Below, piece after piece: positions 53,687 to 64,000 of a DNA stretch of 64,000 nt. Made by a program: the position numbers and the translations under genes. Positions within the stretch are counted from its first letter, which is position 1. The number at the start of each line of letters is the position of its first letter. The notes under the pieces were generated by a model. That model saw only the letters and a list, made by a program, of their open reading frames with translations. It had not been told where the DNA came from and searched no databases. The stretch is from Antennarius striatus (taxonomy: Eukaryota; Chordata; Actinopteri; Lophiiformes; Antennariidae), in the NCBI RefSeq assembly GCF_040054535.1, contig NC_090781.1, forward strand, positions 10,915,982-10,979,981, given 5' to 3'.

Positions 53687-56046
53687 AGTGGGTAGTGGGG
53701 GGCAATGCCGCTGCCGCCAGGAACTATCTGGGTCTGCGACAGCGACTTATGGGCCCCCACTGATGACTCATCTGCAGGACAATGGCCTCATATGTGTTCA
53801 GAGCTACAAAGAAAAAACAAGAATAAGTGAACAAAAAACAACACAGCAGTGACAGAAATCCATGCACAACCTGCTTCAGTAACAAGGCTTCAATATAAAT
53901 GCTGAATCGACAGCAGAGAAGTACAATACGATCAAAGTGAGGCTTCACAGGCTTGGAAGTTTTGGGGAAGAATTTACATAATATCTACCTTATGACTAAT
54001 TACTGACATAAAACATTAGTCTAAAAATCTGTGGTTCATATGATGTTACAGAGGGAAAAGGACCATAAGGACTGATGCAAACTGGGGATGGAGAATGGCC
54101 TGTCGGAAATCCTGAGGCAACTAGAGTGGGGTTTATTGTTTCCTACAGTACGGAAATCAGCGGACCGTGTCCTGACAACCTGCCTTCACATCTTCAGTGA
54201 CTGGTATGCAGATGGAAAGATGTGAGAAACACACAAAGAATTGTCTCACAACCGATAATTTTCAGCAAGAACAAAGGTATAGAGGTAAGAACACGCGACT
54301 TCACTGTTGAGATAAGACGCCTGGACTGAAACAAAGCATTCCAGTGATGGGAATACTTGTTAAACCTGTAGGTACTCAGTAAACACACATTCTCAAACAT
54401 ACAAAACATTATGAACATCACTTTTGTCAGAGAGCTTGATGGACTTTTTTTGTCAAAATCACACGAATATAGAAAAAAATTCTGTTGATATATGCTACAG
54501 AGCACAAAATGGTCATCGTTTGTGCATCATATTATGTGAACCTACTTTATATGTGAGAATACAATTAAACACAACATGAAATAAATCTGCACTAACATGT
54601 ATGAATATTTTTAAAGCATTTTTATGGAAAAATAAATATTGTGACCATTATATTTTAATTTTCACTTACTGTTTTTAATGTTTCATCTTTTATGATGTGG
54701 TTTGTTTTTTTTGGCTGGATTATTTTCATTTGCCCTTACTTATTAAACATAGTTTAATAATACATCTACTACTCACACAAAAGAGACAAAATAGTGTGTG
54801 CAAGATTTAAGTGAATTAAATAAGCTCTCAGATTTGTTGACTTATATTGTGTCTCACTCCTGACGCAGGTGACAAAACATTATTCATCTCTGTGGTTTCA
54901 AAAGAAGGAACCTGTTTGTTTGTTTTTTCAGTTTGAAAATGTCTAAGCATGTCTAAATTTCATGAACCTACTGAAATCAGAATCTCTGTAGAGTGATGTT
55001 TGGAAATGAATATGTGGTTAGTGCTGGGACAGCACGATCTAAAACATCCATGCAAGAGAGTGACTAAAATTTAATAAAAAAATCTATGCTCCTAAGACTG
55101 AATATGTTGAGCAGAAATAAAGATGGGGTTCTTTTTCAATGACATAATGCACCAGCACACATGACAAAAACAATAACATTTAAACATCGTTCTCTCTTTG
55201 TGATGTTTTGGCCTGCTCTCTAAAGCTTGAGAGAATATATGGGTGCATTTCAAGGCAAAATTTGAGTTAAAGGTGAATAGTTCAGCATCAATGTCGCACA
55301 GAGTACCAAACTTTTTTCTGAAGAGAACCAAGTGAAAAGATACCCCATAAAAAGTGCACCTTGAACCACACAATGCTGCAATATTGCATAACACAATGAG
55401 CAATTATACAAAATATGATAGACACAAATGCCTTATTTGACCAGCAGTCTACTCCCTGTCGTCTACAGTGGCGTCTACCTAGGGTGCTGTATCTAGTTTT
55501 ATTTGGCCTAGTTTGTTTTGGTGGGAAAACTACCTATCGTTCCAAAAAATGTCCTCAGAGTAATTTAGCGCCAGTGTCAGCTTCTGTCTTGTCAACGTAA
55601 AAGAATACTGACAATAACTCAAGAAAGGTGTGTGGAGTGTGGATTCATCTTATCCCAAAAGCTTACTGTGGCTATAAAAACTCCATGGCTATATGCCACT
55701 TTGAAAGAAAATGTTTTCAGCTTTTTAGATATAGCATAAGGCAATAATTCAAACGTGAGGCTTTAACTTTCTGCTATTTATTCTGCCATACCTGTCTCTC
55801 AATGACTGTCTCCTTATGACCATTTCTACATTGTTTTTTTAAAAACATTTTATTTGTATTTATTGTGGGCATTATGTGCCCACAATATGAGTGTTTTGGT
55901 TTCATACTGGTTTATAATTGCAGAGTATGATTGTAGATGTGGATTGAGTGTGTGGGTGTGTTTGTGATTGTGTCTTTTAGATTTTAGTGTCTCTTAGGTG
56001 TTGCAAATTTCATTGTATAATTTGGTACAATCACAATAAAGCTTCT

Positions 56047-56363
56047 CTGGGCTTGTGCTAGCCGATCGCCACTACGCCATACGCGAAGTAAATTCCAGAG
56101 TGGCTACAAGGTTTTTAGCCTGTGTAGCCACAGTGGCGTTCTTATTTTTAGGAAAAAAAGGCTAAAACTTACAACTTTTTTGGACTTGCGAAAATCCCAG
56201 AGCAATAACATAAGAAAACAAACTTTTTCTCTTGCTCTTACCAATGCTCATCGGCGTGCTGCGCAGCTGTCTTGGACACAGAATGTGGCTTTTTGTGGCT
56301 TAGTCAATTCTTTTACACTGTGCCACAGTGGCTTAGTCATACTACCTCCTAGTGCAAGCCCAG
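56047..56363. mobile_element. MITE-like element with 15-base terminal inverted repeats
   Basis: The left end CTGGGCTTGTGCTAG matches the reverse complement of the right end (CTAGTGCAAGCCCAG) at 13 of 15 positions. The 317-base interior has no coding capacity and contains two copies of GCCACAGTGGC (56127-56137 and 56322-56332) and a 9-base-arm hairpin (56100-56108 with 56123-56131). No clean target duplication was seen. Confidence 0.6.
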
Positions 56364-57970
56364 CTTTTTGATTCTGATTGTATTAGCAGCCTATCAAATA
56401 TTTTATTATAAAACTGTCATATACATAAAGGATGTGAATGATCCCTAAGAAAATATCTGTGTTAAATGAAAACAACTGGACTTCCTAGGGAAAGCCTGAA
56501 GACGTTTTGCTGTGTATTCAAGACATTTAGCCTCTCATCACACTAAGAACTAGGATACTGAACGTAGTGGGAGTCAACCAATTTGTTAAGTCATAACGTG
56601 AGTTGTTAAAACCTATTTATATCAGTTTCACCTACGGATGTAGCCCCCTCCCACTAAAGGGAGGTTGGAGTTACCAGAAAGTGGTTCAAATGATGGTTGA
56701 GTTGTTTGCTCCTCATACTCGAGTAAATGAGATTTTAGCTTCCTCAGGAGGAAACCCAAAACTGCATTGTGTGTGGAGGACAGCTGATGGCAAAGGCCTC
56801 CTCCCCTGTTGAGGGCAAGCCACTCAAATTTTACAGATGGCTTCTTTAACGGCTCTGTCAAAAAAAGCCTGAGAATCTCCAAAGAAATCACTAAGTTTAT
56901 TGACTCCACGCAACTCAGATGATCAGTTGCAAACAGATGCAGAGCTGACGCTAGAGTCACAAGACTTCTTTACCAGCCTGGGAGAAAACCCCAGTTCAAG
57001 AAGGCATCTTTCGTCTCACAACACTGAACAACTCACTATTCCACACAGATACAGCCACAGCCTTGAAATCACGCCTCATTACCATGTGGGACTGTGCCTC
57101 TTTATTGTCATTGTCATTTACTACGTTGTTGCTCATGAATGAGCCTTATTGTGATATGTCATGATGGCATTTTCAACCGCAGGCACGTGAGTACAAAGTG
57201 AGTGATCATAATTGATACCTTCATAAAACCCCATCATGTTCCAGTTGGGACACACACATGCGCAAAAATGCAACTGGACAAGACAACAAAGCTGGAGGGC
57301 TGGAATTCCCGATGTATGTCCTCACTGCATTGCATCTCTTTGAGTTTCCTTTTAACACAGCTATAGCAAAGTAGAAAGGGGCCCTGGTGAGCATTTTGAC
57401 GAGTTATTATCTGCCTGTCTTGACCTAACAGGAAAGGTATGCTTTTGGACATACGCTGTAATTCCAAACACATTGAATGACCGTTTAAAGTACTGATGTG
57501 TTCTTTTGTACAAAACGCAAGTACCTTAATTTCATGTAAATCAGCGAGCATTTAAAGGAGTCCCACTATGAAAAACAAAGTATTAGTGTTTTCTCAAGTC
57601 TTTTCCTGCTGAGAGTGGAATCCATTACACAGCACACACACATACAACACCACCAGCTCATGTTTACTGTATGATTACCGTCTAAATCCAACAGAAAGTA
57701 AGCTGTGCTCCGATGTTTGTTTATAAACAAGCCTGAGTCATAATGCATCAATTGATTAAAATGGGAAATGGGCCTCATCAGACTTTGACTATGGAGAAAG
57801 TTAAAAAATGGAAATGTATTCCTTGAATTGCTCTGTACTTGGTTGATCTCCATAAAACGAGATCAAGTGGTAAACTAGTAGTCCAAACTTGCCTAGTGCC
57901 TTTAACCTTAGTTACCTATGAAGTGATGTCTGTGCAGGTTCTCATTCATCCAGGTCATGGTAATCCAAAG

Positions 57971-58044
57971 TTGTTTAAATCAATCCAATGTTCCTTCAAG
58001 TATCCGAGGAACTTTCTTAAAGTTCAGTGGATTGATTTAAACAA
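57971..58044. repeat. Perfect 17-base inverted repeat with 40-base spacer
   Basis: TTGTTTAAATCAATCCA at 57971-57987 is matched by its exact complement at 58028-58044. Flanking sequence (CTCATTCATCCAGGTCATGG) looks like a dispersed fish repeat. Confidence 0.75.
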
Positions 58045-58239
58045 GTCTGGACTACCTGCGAAGAGGTTAAATCTTCTTGGAGTTGCAACACAAGTGGAGA
58101 GCCCATTTACTGAAAGTTGCCAATTTCCATAAGATGTTTCAAGTAGTACAGACACACGAAATGTGAATAGTAAAGACCAAACACCATCCTGGAGTGTGCG
58201 CAAATACTGCATGGACTCTCAGGACGTTCAACTAAACAA

Positions 58240-59050
58240 CGTTGTACTGTAATGTTAGCTAATGCTACACATCAGACTTAACGTTAGCTGAGGCAACTTA
58301 CGTGTCATATAATAAAATCACAAAATCACCTCTCGAAGTGTGTATACTAAGTAAACAGTTGAGAAACTACAATGACGATGTGGAGTTAGAACTACTTCAA
58401 GAGCCAAAAACCAGAAATTCTAAATTAGCAAGTCAACCCGTGTGATGTTTGCTAAGTTAGCTTAGCCAGTTAGCTGACACTCACCCTCTCCTGACAGGCC
58501 AGCTTTCAACACTGCAGAATGTCGTGTATTTCAAAACAGTTTGGGATTTTAAAAGTATGCTTCTTTTTTCATCCCGGGTCCCGTGAATTCGTACGCCGAA
58601 TCCCTGTGGTTCCTAACGCTGTCAGTCGTTTACAACATAAAGATTTGTGAATTATTGTCGGTTAAAATCTCCACCCTCGAAGTAAATAGGGTGCCAGAAT
58701 AGTCGAATCCCACTCCCTGGCAGGTCCAAAGATGGCTGCCGACTGTTCCACCGTCGCCTCCCTTCTTGAAAATACGTTAAAGGGAATGTGAAGGAAGTTC
58801 AAACACCTCATTAACACCCAGAAACAATATCCGCGATGTCGTCACAAAAATTGCGATTTTTAATCTAGTACTAGCAGACTGCCATGTTAACGACTTAGCT
58901 GTTAAGCAGTAACTGAGCGTGGTTATCCGTCTTCCTTCGACAAACTGCGAACAGCAGTTCCGCCCTGCCTGGTGCAGTAAACTACCGACACATCAGAGGC
59001 GGAGACATTAGCAGGAGACACTCCGCTGACAACACAGGAAAGAGACGCGC
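58240..59050 (-). promoter_or_regulatory. taok1: Putative taok1 promoter region
   Basis: A dense GTTAGCTAA/GCTAAGTTAGC cluster at 58250-58490 precedes CpG-containing sequence and an AAGATGGCTGCC (YY1-type) site on the plus strand at 58729-58740. It is the only promoter-like DNA upstream of taok1 in the window. The first exon boundary was not fixed. Confidence 0.5.
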
Positions 59051-59276
59051 TCGGCACTGTGGGCAATGTAGTCATCTGTGCTATGTGGAGTATGCTCTTA
59101 TTTTTGTGTTGAACTACAATGATGCTGAACTTTAAATGCTTTCTCACATTGGTTTTAATTGGTCCACTGAGTCTTGGGCTGGGGACTGGAGGGTGGCCGG
59201 TTCAAGGCTGATGTGGACCAAAAAGTTTGGAGTGTGAACTGGCGTCTAGCATTGTGAATGGGTATAACGTCTAGAC

Positions 59277-59343
59277 CCCGAATGTAAGACGACCCCCACT
59301 TTTTCAGTCTTATTTCAATGCAAAACACCGTCTTATATTCGGG
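59277..59343. repeat. Fold-back repeat relic
   Basis: CCCGAATGTAAGACG at 59277-59291 is complementary to CGTCTTATATTCGGG at 59329-59343 with one mismatch. The arms resemble the ends of a widespread vertebrate DNA-transposon repeat, but the family name is not certain. Confidence 0.6.
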
Positions 59344-59349
59344 CCAATA

Positions 59350-61300
59350 CGGTAATGAACAAATTTCACGTCAGACTTACGTGTAGTCATTTGATTTGCC
59401 AACACTGGATTTTCTTGGAATGCCGAGGAAGTGAAAACACATGACAAAGCATGAGCGGCTTTCACACAGGGGTTGCGCAACATCGCCAGAACCCAGTTCC
59501 TTTTCTACAATACAATATTTTTTGTTTGAATCGCCACAATAATTTAATTTGTGGGATACAGTACAATAGTTTGCATTTTCACCTGAACCTTTTCTCTGTT
59601 AATGACACCAATTAAAGCCAGTCATATATGTAGTATACTGTATGCTATAACTGTGCATCTGTAAGTATTACGTAAAAGTTGGGGTAATTTTTAATGCAAC
59701 ATGTATAGGTAGCAGTGCTCTAGCAGTTTATCTGCCTTACCTCATCAATACAAATTTTATTGTTATCCCGAAAAACGTCGATACCTGACTTAAACCACAT
59801 ACTCTCATTCACAGGATTTTAATGGTTAACATGGGGCCATAAAACATTAAAATACAAGTATTCCACCAGAACTATGTGTCATATGTTCTTCCTTCAGTGT
59901 CAGTTCTTTACAGCCAGTTGCTCACTATTTTTTACCCCTATAATTTTTCTTCTTTCTCCCCTTCTGCATGTTCTGATTTCTTTGTAATCTCCAAAACTGT
60001 AACATTCTTCAGGTATACTGGGCGTTTGATGAACTCACATCCGATATAATAATTACCCAATAGATAAATCAGATTTTCTCTTCTATAATCAGATGCAAGC
60101 CATGAAACAATTTTACTTACAGGTGGTATTTTACAGGTGTATCTGTTGAGAAGTTTGAGGTGGGCACCACAGTAAATGCAGTTAGAGGATGCTGTCATGA
60201 AAATGAAAAAATGAATCGAATAATTTCCTTGTCAGGAATGTCAGCTTGATATTTATTGATGGCTGTAGCAAAATTTTCTTCCCTCCCTCTCTGTTTCAGA
60301 GGGTAGGAAGGTAAAATAATATTGAGGAATTTTTCTTCACAAAAGTATGAACACAAATATGAAGGAAAATAATTACACAAACTATTCTTTATGACATTTA
60401 AGATATGTATAATTATATCTACAGTTACTCACACAAAGGAATTTATGGTTGCAGTCATGTTTTTAATGGATTAATTTAAGATTGTCAGTCAATTATTTAG
60501 AAAAAGAAGAAAAGATTATTAGAATATTCATAGAATTAATAGAATATAAAATTGTAAAAACATGAGTTAATTATGAGGTAAATTATCAGAGAAAAATGCA
60601 ATATAAATATAATGCAAAATGTAAATGAGAGAGAAGTTCAGTCTTACGCCATCAATCAAGGGCATTTCTCATTCAATAACAATAACAGTAATTCAATTAC
60701 AACCTCATTGATCGATCAATCGATCGATTGATTGATTGATTGATTGATTGATTCATTTATTCATTCTGGATTTATATTTGTTATTAATTAAAGGGAACAA
60801 CTTCAAACTTCATAAGCAGTCACAAAAAGGTGTGTTCTAGGTCAATGAATCATCTGGAGTTTTCTCAATGTCGTTATGAATATGTTTATAGAAAATGCGT
60901 AGTTGCAATTTGTCGGCCAAATTACAATATAAAAGTACAGTACTTGAGTATTCTGATAGATTATTGCAGAGATGAGATGCATTCTACTTCCATGCATCCC
61001 TAACCTTATTCTTTCTCCTCCAGGATGGCACTGTGGATTTGAAATCGGTGGAAATAAAAAGTATACAAAAGAATGAAACTCACTGTGGTACTTTTAAATC
61101 TGTTTTATTGCAACCAAGACTTATGTGCTTTTCAAAATCTCTGTTATAAAATAATATTGGGTATTGACACTATTCTTATATTTTTGAAAGTATTAAACAA
61201 ATAATTACTATTGTTACGTAATAAAATGAAAATCAATATTACCTGTACTTTATTGTATCATGCGTTAAAGACTAACAAACGTAAATTTACGTAAATTTAA
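59350..61300. other. Intergenic DNA, no gene recognised
   Basis: AT-rich stretch. It holds a simple repeat of ATCG/ATTG units at about 60712-60755 and otherwise nothing identifiable. Confidence 0.5.
60712..60755. repeat. (GATC/GATT)n tetranucleotide repeat
   Basis: GATCGATCAATCGATCG followed by about seven ATTG units, seen directly. Confidence 0.9.
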
Positions 61301-61868
61301 AATAAGCTTTTAATTTTTTAAAAGATATTTTTATTTAAGCATTTATTAATTTCACACAACATGGACTTTCAAGCAAAATTAAATTGTGTACATTAAGAAT
61401 ATAATATTAAAACACAACAAAATAAAATCAGGAACCCATACTTTCCCATCCTCCAAAAATTAGAAAAAGAAACACAAAACAAAATTAACCAAGATTATTT
61501 CTCTCTTGCTCGATTACAAATCAAAGGTATAGGCCTTTAAGACATTTCAAAGGGTCATTGTACATGTAGCACTGGTAGTACTGTAATTCCATAAACGATC
61601 CCAATATTTTTTGATACGTTGCTGGTTTACTCCTCAAACTGTATAAGATCGTTTCAGGTGTGCTATAAGATACAAGTTCATTCAGCCATTGCATCCGGGA
61701 GAGAGATATTTCTGCCTTCCAGTTCTTCAGAATACATTTTTTCCCTGCTGTGCTAGCTAAGAGTATAAAATATTTTTTAGCATAACTCACATTAAGGGCC
61801 TTTATGTCACCCAAAATCCAGATTCTAGGATCAAGAGGAATGCCACACCCCACAATGTCTGAAGATGT

Positions 61869-62225
61869 TTGGCATGGTGGTGCAGTGGGTAGCGCTGTCG
61901 CCGCACAACACGGCGGGTCCGGGTTTGAGTCCCACTCTGTGCAGAGTTTGCATGCCCTCCCCGTGTCTGCATGGGTTCTCTCCGGGTTCTCCGGCTTCCT
62001 CCCACCTCCAAAAACATACGCTTCAGGTTAATTGGCCGGTCTTAAACTGCCCATAGGAGCGAGTGTGTGTGTGCGTGGTTGTCTGTCTTTGTGTGTGGCT
62101 CCGCGGTACACTGGCATCGTGCCTGGAGTGTCTCCCGCCTCATGCCCTATGCCAGCTGGGATAGACTCCAGCTCCCCATGATCCGCTGCAGCGGATTAAG
62201 TGGAAGAAAATGGATGGATGGATGA
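61869..62225 (+). mobile_element. tRNA-headed fish SINE with ATGGATGGATGG tail
   Basis: The head reads GGTGGTGCAGTGGGTAGCGC with a B-box-like GGTTTGAGTCCCA. The body is the widespread teleost sequence with CCGGCTTCCTCCCACCTCC, GGTTAATTGGCCGGTC and AGCTGGGATAGACTCCAGC, and the tail is ATGGATGGATGGATGA. It splits the L1-like frame precisely, so it inserted after the L1. Confidence 0.85.
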
Positions 62226-62399
62226 ATATTTGGCAATGTATTTCCAAAATTTGTTCAAATGTGAACAGCTCCATAACATATGGAGTAAATCTCCATCATA
62301 AACTTGACATCTTTGACAGAGGGCAGAGGTGTCATGATGTATTTTATATCGCTTAAGGGGAGTGTAATAGGTTCTATTAAAAATATTCAACTGGATTTG

Positions 62400-63170
62400 T
62401 TTGTGGCAGGGTGCCCTGAGAGGAACTGTGGTATTGTATGAGGAAGTCTGGAGTGGAAGAGAAGTATGTGAGAGCGGTGCAGAACATGTATGAGGACTGT
62501 AAGACAGTGGTGAGGTGTGCTGTAGGTGTGACAGAGGAGTCCAAGGTGGAGATGGGACTGCATCAGGAAGAAGGTGGAGGATGTTAAGTACTTAGGGTCA
62601 ACAGTCCAGAGTAATGGAGAGTATGGAAAAGAGGTGAAGAAGCGTGTACAGGCAGGATGGAACGGGTGGAGAAAAGTGTCAGATGTGACCTGTGATAGAA
62701 GAGTTTCAGCTAAAATGAAAGGAAAGGTGTACAAAACTGTGGTGAGACCAGCGATGTTGTTTGGTCTAGAGACAGTGTCACTGAGGAAAAGACAGGAGGC
62801 AGAGCTGGAGGTAGCAGAGATGAAGATGCTGAGGTTCTCTGTGGGAGTGACCAGGAAGGATAGGATCAGGAATGAGTACATCAGAGGGACAGCACATGTT
62901 AGAGGTTTTGGAGATAAAGTCAGAGATTCCAGACTGAGATGGTTTGGACATGTCCAGAGGAGAGATAGTGAATATATTGGTAGAAGGATGTGGAGTTTTG
63001 AACTGCCAGGCAGGAGGCCTAGAGGAAGACCAAAGAGGAGGTTTATGGATGTAGTGAAAGAGGACATGAAGGTAGTTGGTGTGAGAGAAGAAGATGCAGA
63101 AGATGGTTAGATGGAGGCAACTGATTCGCTGTGGCGACCCCTGAAGGGAAAAGCCGAAAGGAGAAAAAGT
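62400..63170 (+). mobile_element. RTE-type LINE copy with internal deletion
   Basis: The left part encodes YCMRKSGVEEKYVRAVQNMY and the VEMGLHQ block that precedes the reverse transcriptase core. At about 62565 it jumps to KYLGSTVQSNGEYGKEVKKR and on to the C-terminal RLRWFGHVQRRDSEYIGRRM and RPRGRPKRRFMDV, with a trailing LIRCGDP-like end. The part between, which should hold the catalytic FADD block, is missing. It is the same LINE lineage as the fragment at 1-460 by motif style. Confidence 0.85.
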
Positions 63171-63827
63171 TTGGGATAGCTGAAAGAGCGTTTTTACAGG
63201 GCACAAAGGGAACAAATTCTAATGGGACATTTTTTATTTAATGGTTTTTCATGTGCAGTCACTTTGTTTCAGTGTCCTTACCATGTAACCAGCATCATAT
63301 GAACAAAACTGGGCTGCAAGATAATAGTGTCTAAAATTAGAAAGACTCAGTCCACCTTTGGTGTATGGGGCCTCCAGAGTTGAAAATTTAACTGTTGGAA
63401 TTTTATTTTTCCATAAAAAACTGGTAATAGCTTTGTTTATTTCTTTAAAGAAAATCTTAGGAATTTTATTTTGTAGGTCCAACTTAACTTGACCTAATAG
63501 CTTGATGTAGTTTTCTTCAAAAATCTTTTCTGTACATCTTCTTATTTATACACCTAGATACAGTACTTAAATCCATTTGGACACCACTGTGAAGGATTAA
63601 TGAGGTTTCTAATATCATTGTCCTGTATACTGAATAACATAGCTTCACTTTTTGAGAGATTTAACTTGTATCCTGATGCTGCGCTATATTGATGGAAGCA
63701 CTGAATAAGAGAAGGAAATTAACATTCAACAAGTGATATTATTTTTAAGGAAGATTGGGAGAATTATATAGTTCTGTAACTTAACTTAGGCAACAATGAA
63801 AGCAAAATTATAACAACTGAGTTTCGT

Positions 63828-63933
63828 AATCCGGGATTAATAAAGTATGTATGTATGTATGTATGTATGTATGTATGTATGTATGTATGTATGTATGTAT
63901 GTATGTATGTATGTATGTATGTATGTATGTATG

Positions 63934-64000
<67 letters not shown>
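63828..64000. repeat. LINE/SINE-type tail running into (ATGT)n then (ATCT)n
   Basis: GGGATTAATAAAGTATGT leads into about 23 ATGT units and, at about 63933, switches to ATCT units that run to the window edge. The retroposon-like GGGATTAATAAAG start suggests the array grew from a retroposon tail. Confidence 0.9.

Larger units (their letters stand above)
53814..58200 (-). other. taok1: taok1 5' intron, repeat-bearing
   Basis: About 4.4 kb between the ATG exon of taok1 (acceptor at 53814-53815) and its putative promoter. It holds a hairpin at 55861, a MITE-like element at 56047-56363, and moderately repeated DNA with inverted repeats at 57971-58044. No other gene was seen. Confidence 0.5.
61330..63740 (-). 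mobile_element. L1-like LINE ORF2 remnant, interrupted by two insertions
   Basis: Minus-strand pieces in L1 order are GYKLNLSKSEAMLFSIQ (about 63.66 kb), INKAITSFLWKNKIPTVKFS and KGGLSLSNFRHYYLAAQF (63.25-63.48 kb), NIFNRTYYTPLKRYKIH with CQRCQ and LLHMLWSCSHLNKFW (62.2-62.39 kb), and PLDPRIWILGDIKALN with YFILLASTAGKKCI (61.6-61.86 kb). The first and second parts are separated by an RTE fragment at 62.40-63.17 kb, the third and fourth by a SINE at 61.87-62.22 kb. Frames are partly intact but the element is dead. Confidence 0.85.

Noticed and set aside
56628-56960. 110-residue minus-strand open frame considered as a gene
   Set aside because: It sits in moderately repeated DNA of the taok1 5' intron, with no recognised domain and no splice or promoter support.
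62387-63215. 226- and 145-residue minus-strand frames rich in Ser, Pro and His
   Set aside because: They are antisense to the RTE LINE copy on the plus strand, whose protein motifs are clear.

Overview
This window comes from a teleost fish nuclear genome. The genes are split by introns with vertebrate splice sites, the proteins match vertebrate families almost residue for residue, and the intergenic DNA is AT-rich with fish-type tRNA-derived SINEs, LINE fragments of RTE, L1 and L2-like type, a Tc1-like relic and many short tandem repeats. No prokaryotic or viral gene is visible.

Layout from left to right. (1) 1-7.4 kb is intergenic; a piece of an RTE-type LINE endonuclease lies at the left edge. 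(2) 7.4-11.8 kb holds an intronless SOCS4/5-subfamily coding exon on the minus strand and its upstream region. (3) 12.0-25.4 kb holds samd4b (Smaug2) on the minus strand. (4) 26.3-27.9 kb holds gmfg on the plus strand, in seven exons, with one AT-AC (U12-type) intron and one GC-AG intron. (5) 28.5-36.6 kb holds paf1 on the minus strand, in 14 exons, convergent with gmfg; intron 2 carries a decayed L2-like LINE and a SINE. (6) 37.9-40.4 kb holds a three-exon gene for a 69-residue membrane protein that I do not recognise. It has a leader exon at a TCTCGCGAGA promoter. (7) 41.3-58.9 kb holds taok1 on the minus strand, with 19 coding exons at 45.2-53.7 kb, a probable long 3' UTR, and a promoter near 58.3-59.0 kb. 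(8) 59-64 kb is repeat-rich: an L1-like element interrupted by a SINE and by an internally deleted RTE copy, ending in tetranucleotide repeats.

The genes do not form an operon or pathway. They cover cytokine/growth-factor signal attenuation (SOCS), post-transcriptional repression (SAMD4B), actin debranching (GMFG), Pol II elongation and chromatin modification (PAF1) and MAPK/Hippo signalling (TAOK1). SAMD4B, GMFG and PAF1 also lie close together on human 19q13.2 (from memory). SOCS4, SAMD4A and GMFB lie together on human 14q22, so the SOCS gene here may be the fish ohnolog socs9.

Exon coordinates were read by eye. Every listed junction keeps the reading frame and the expected family sequence. 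The last exon of samd4b, transcription starts and polyadenylation sites are less certain. The most distinctive observations are the AT-AC intron in gmfg, the unrecognised microprotein gene, and dense GCTA/TTAGC motif clusters beside all the inferred promoters.
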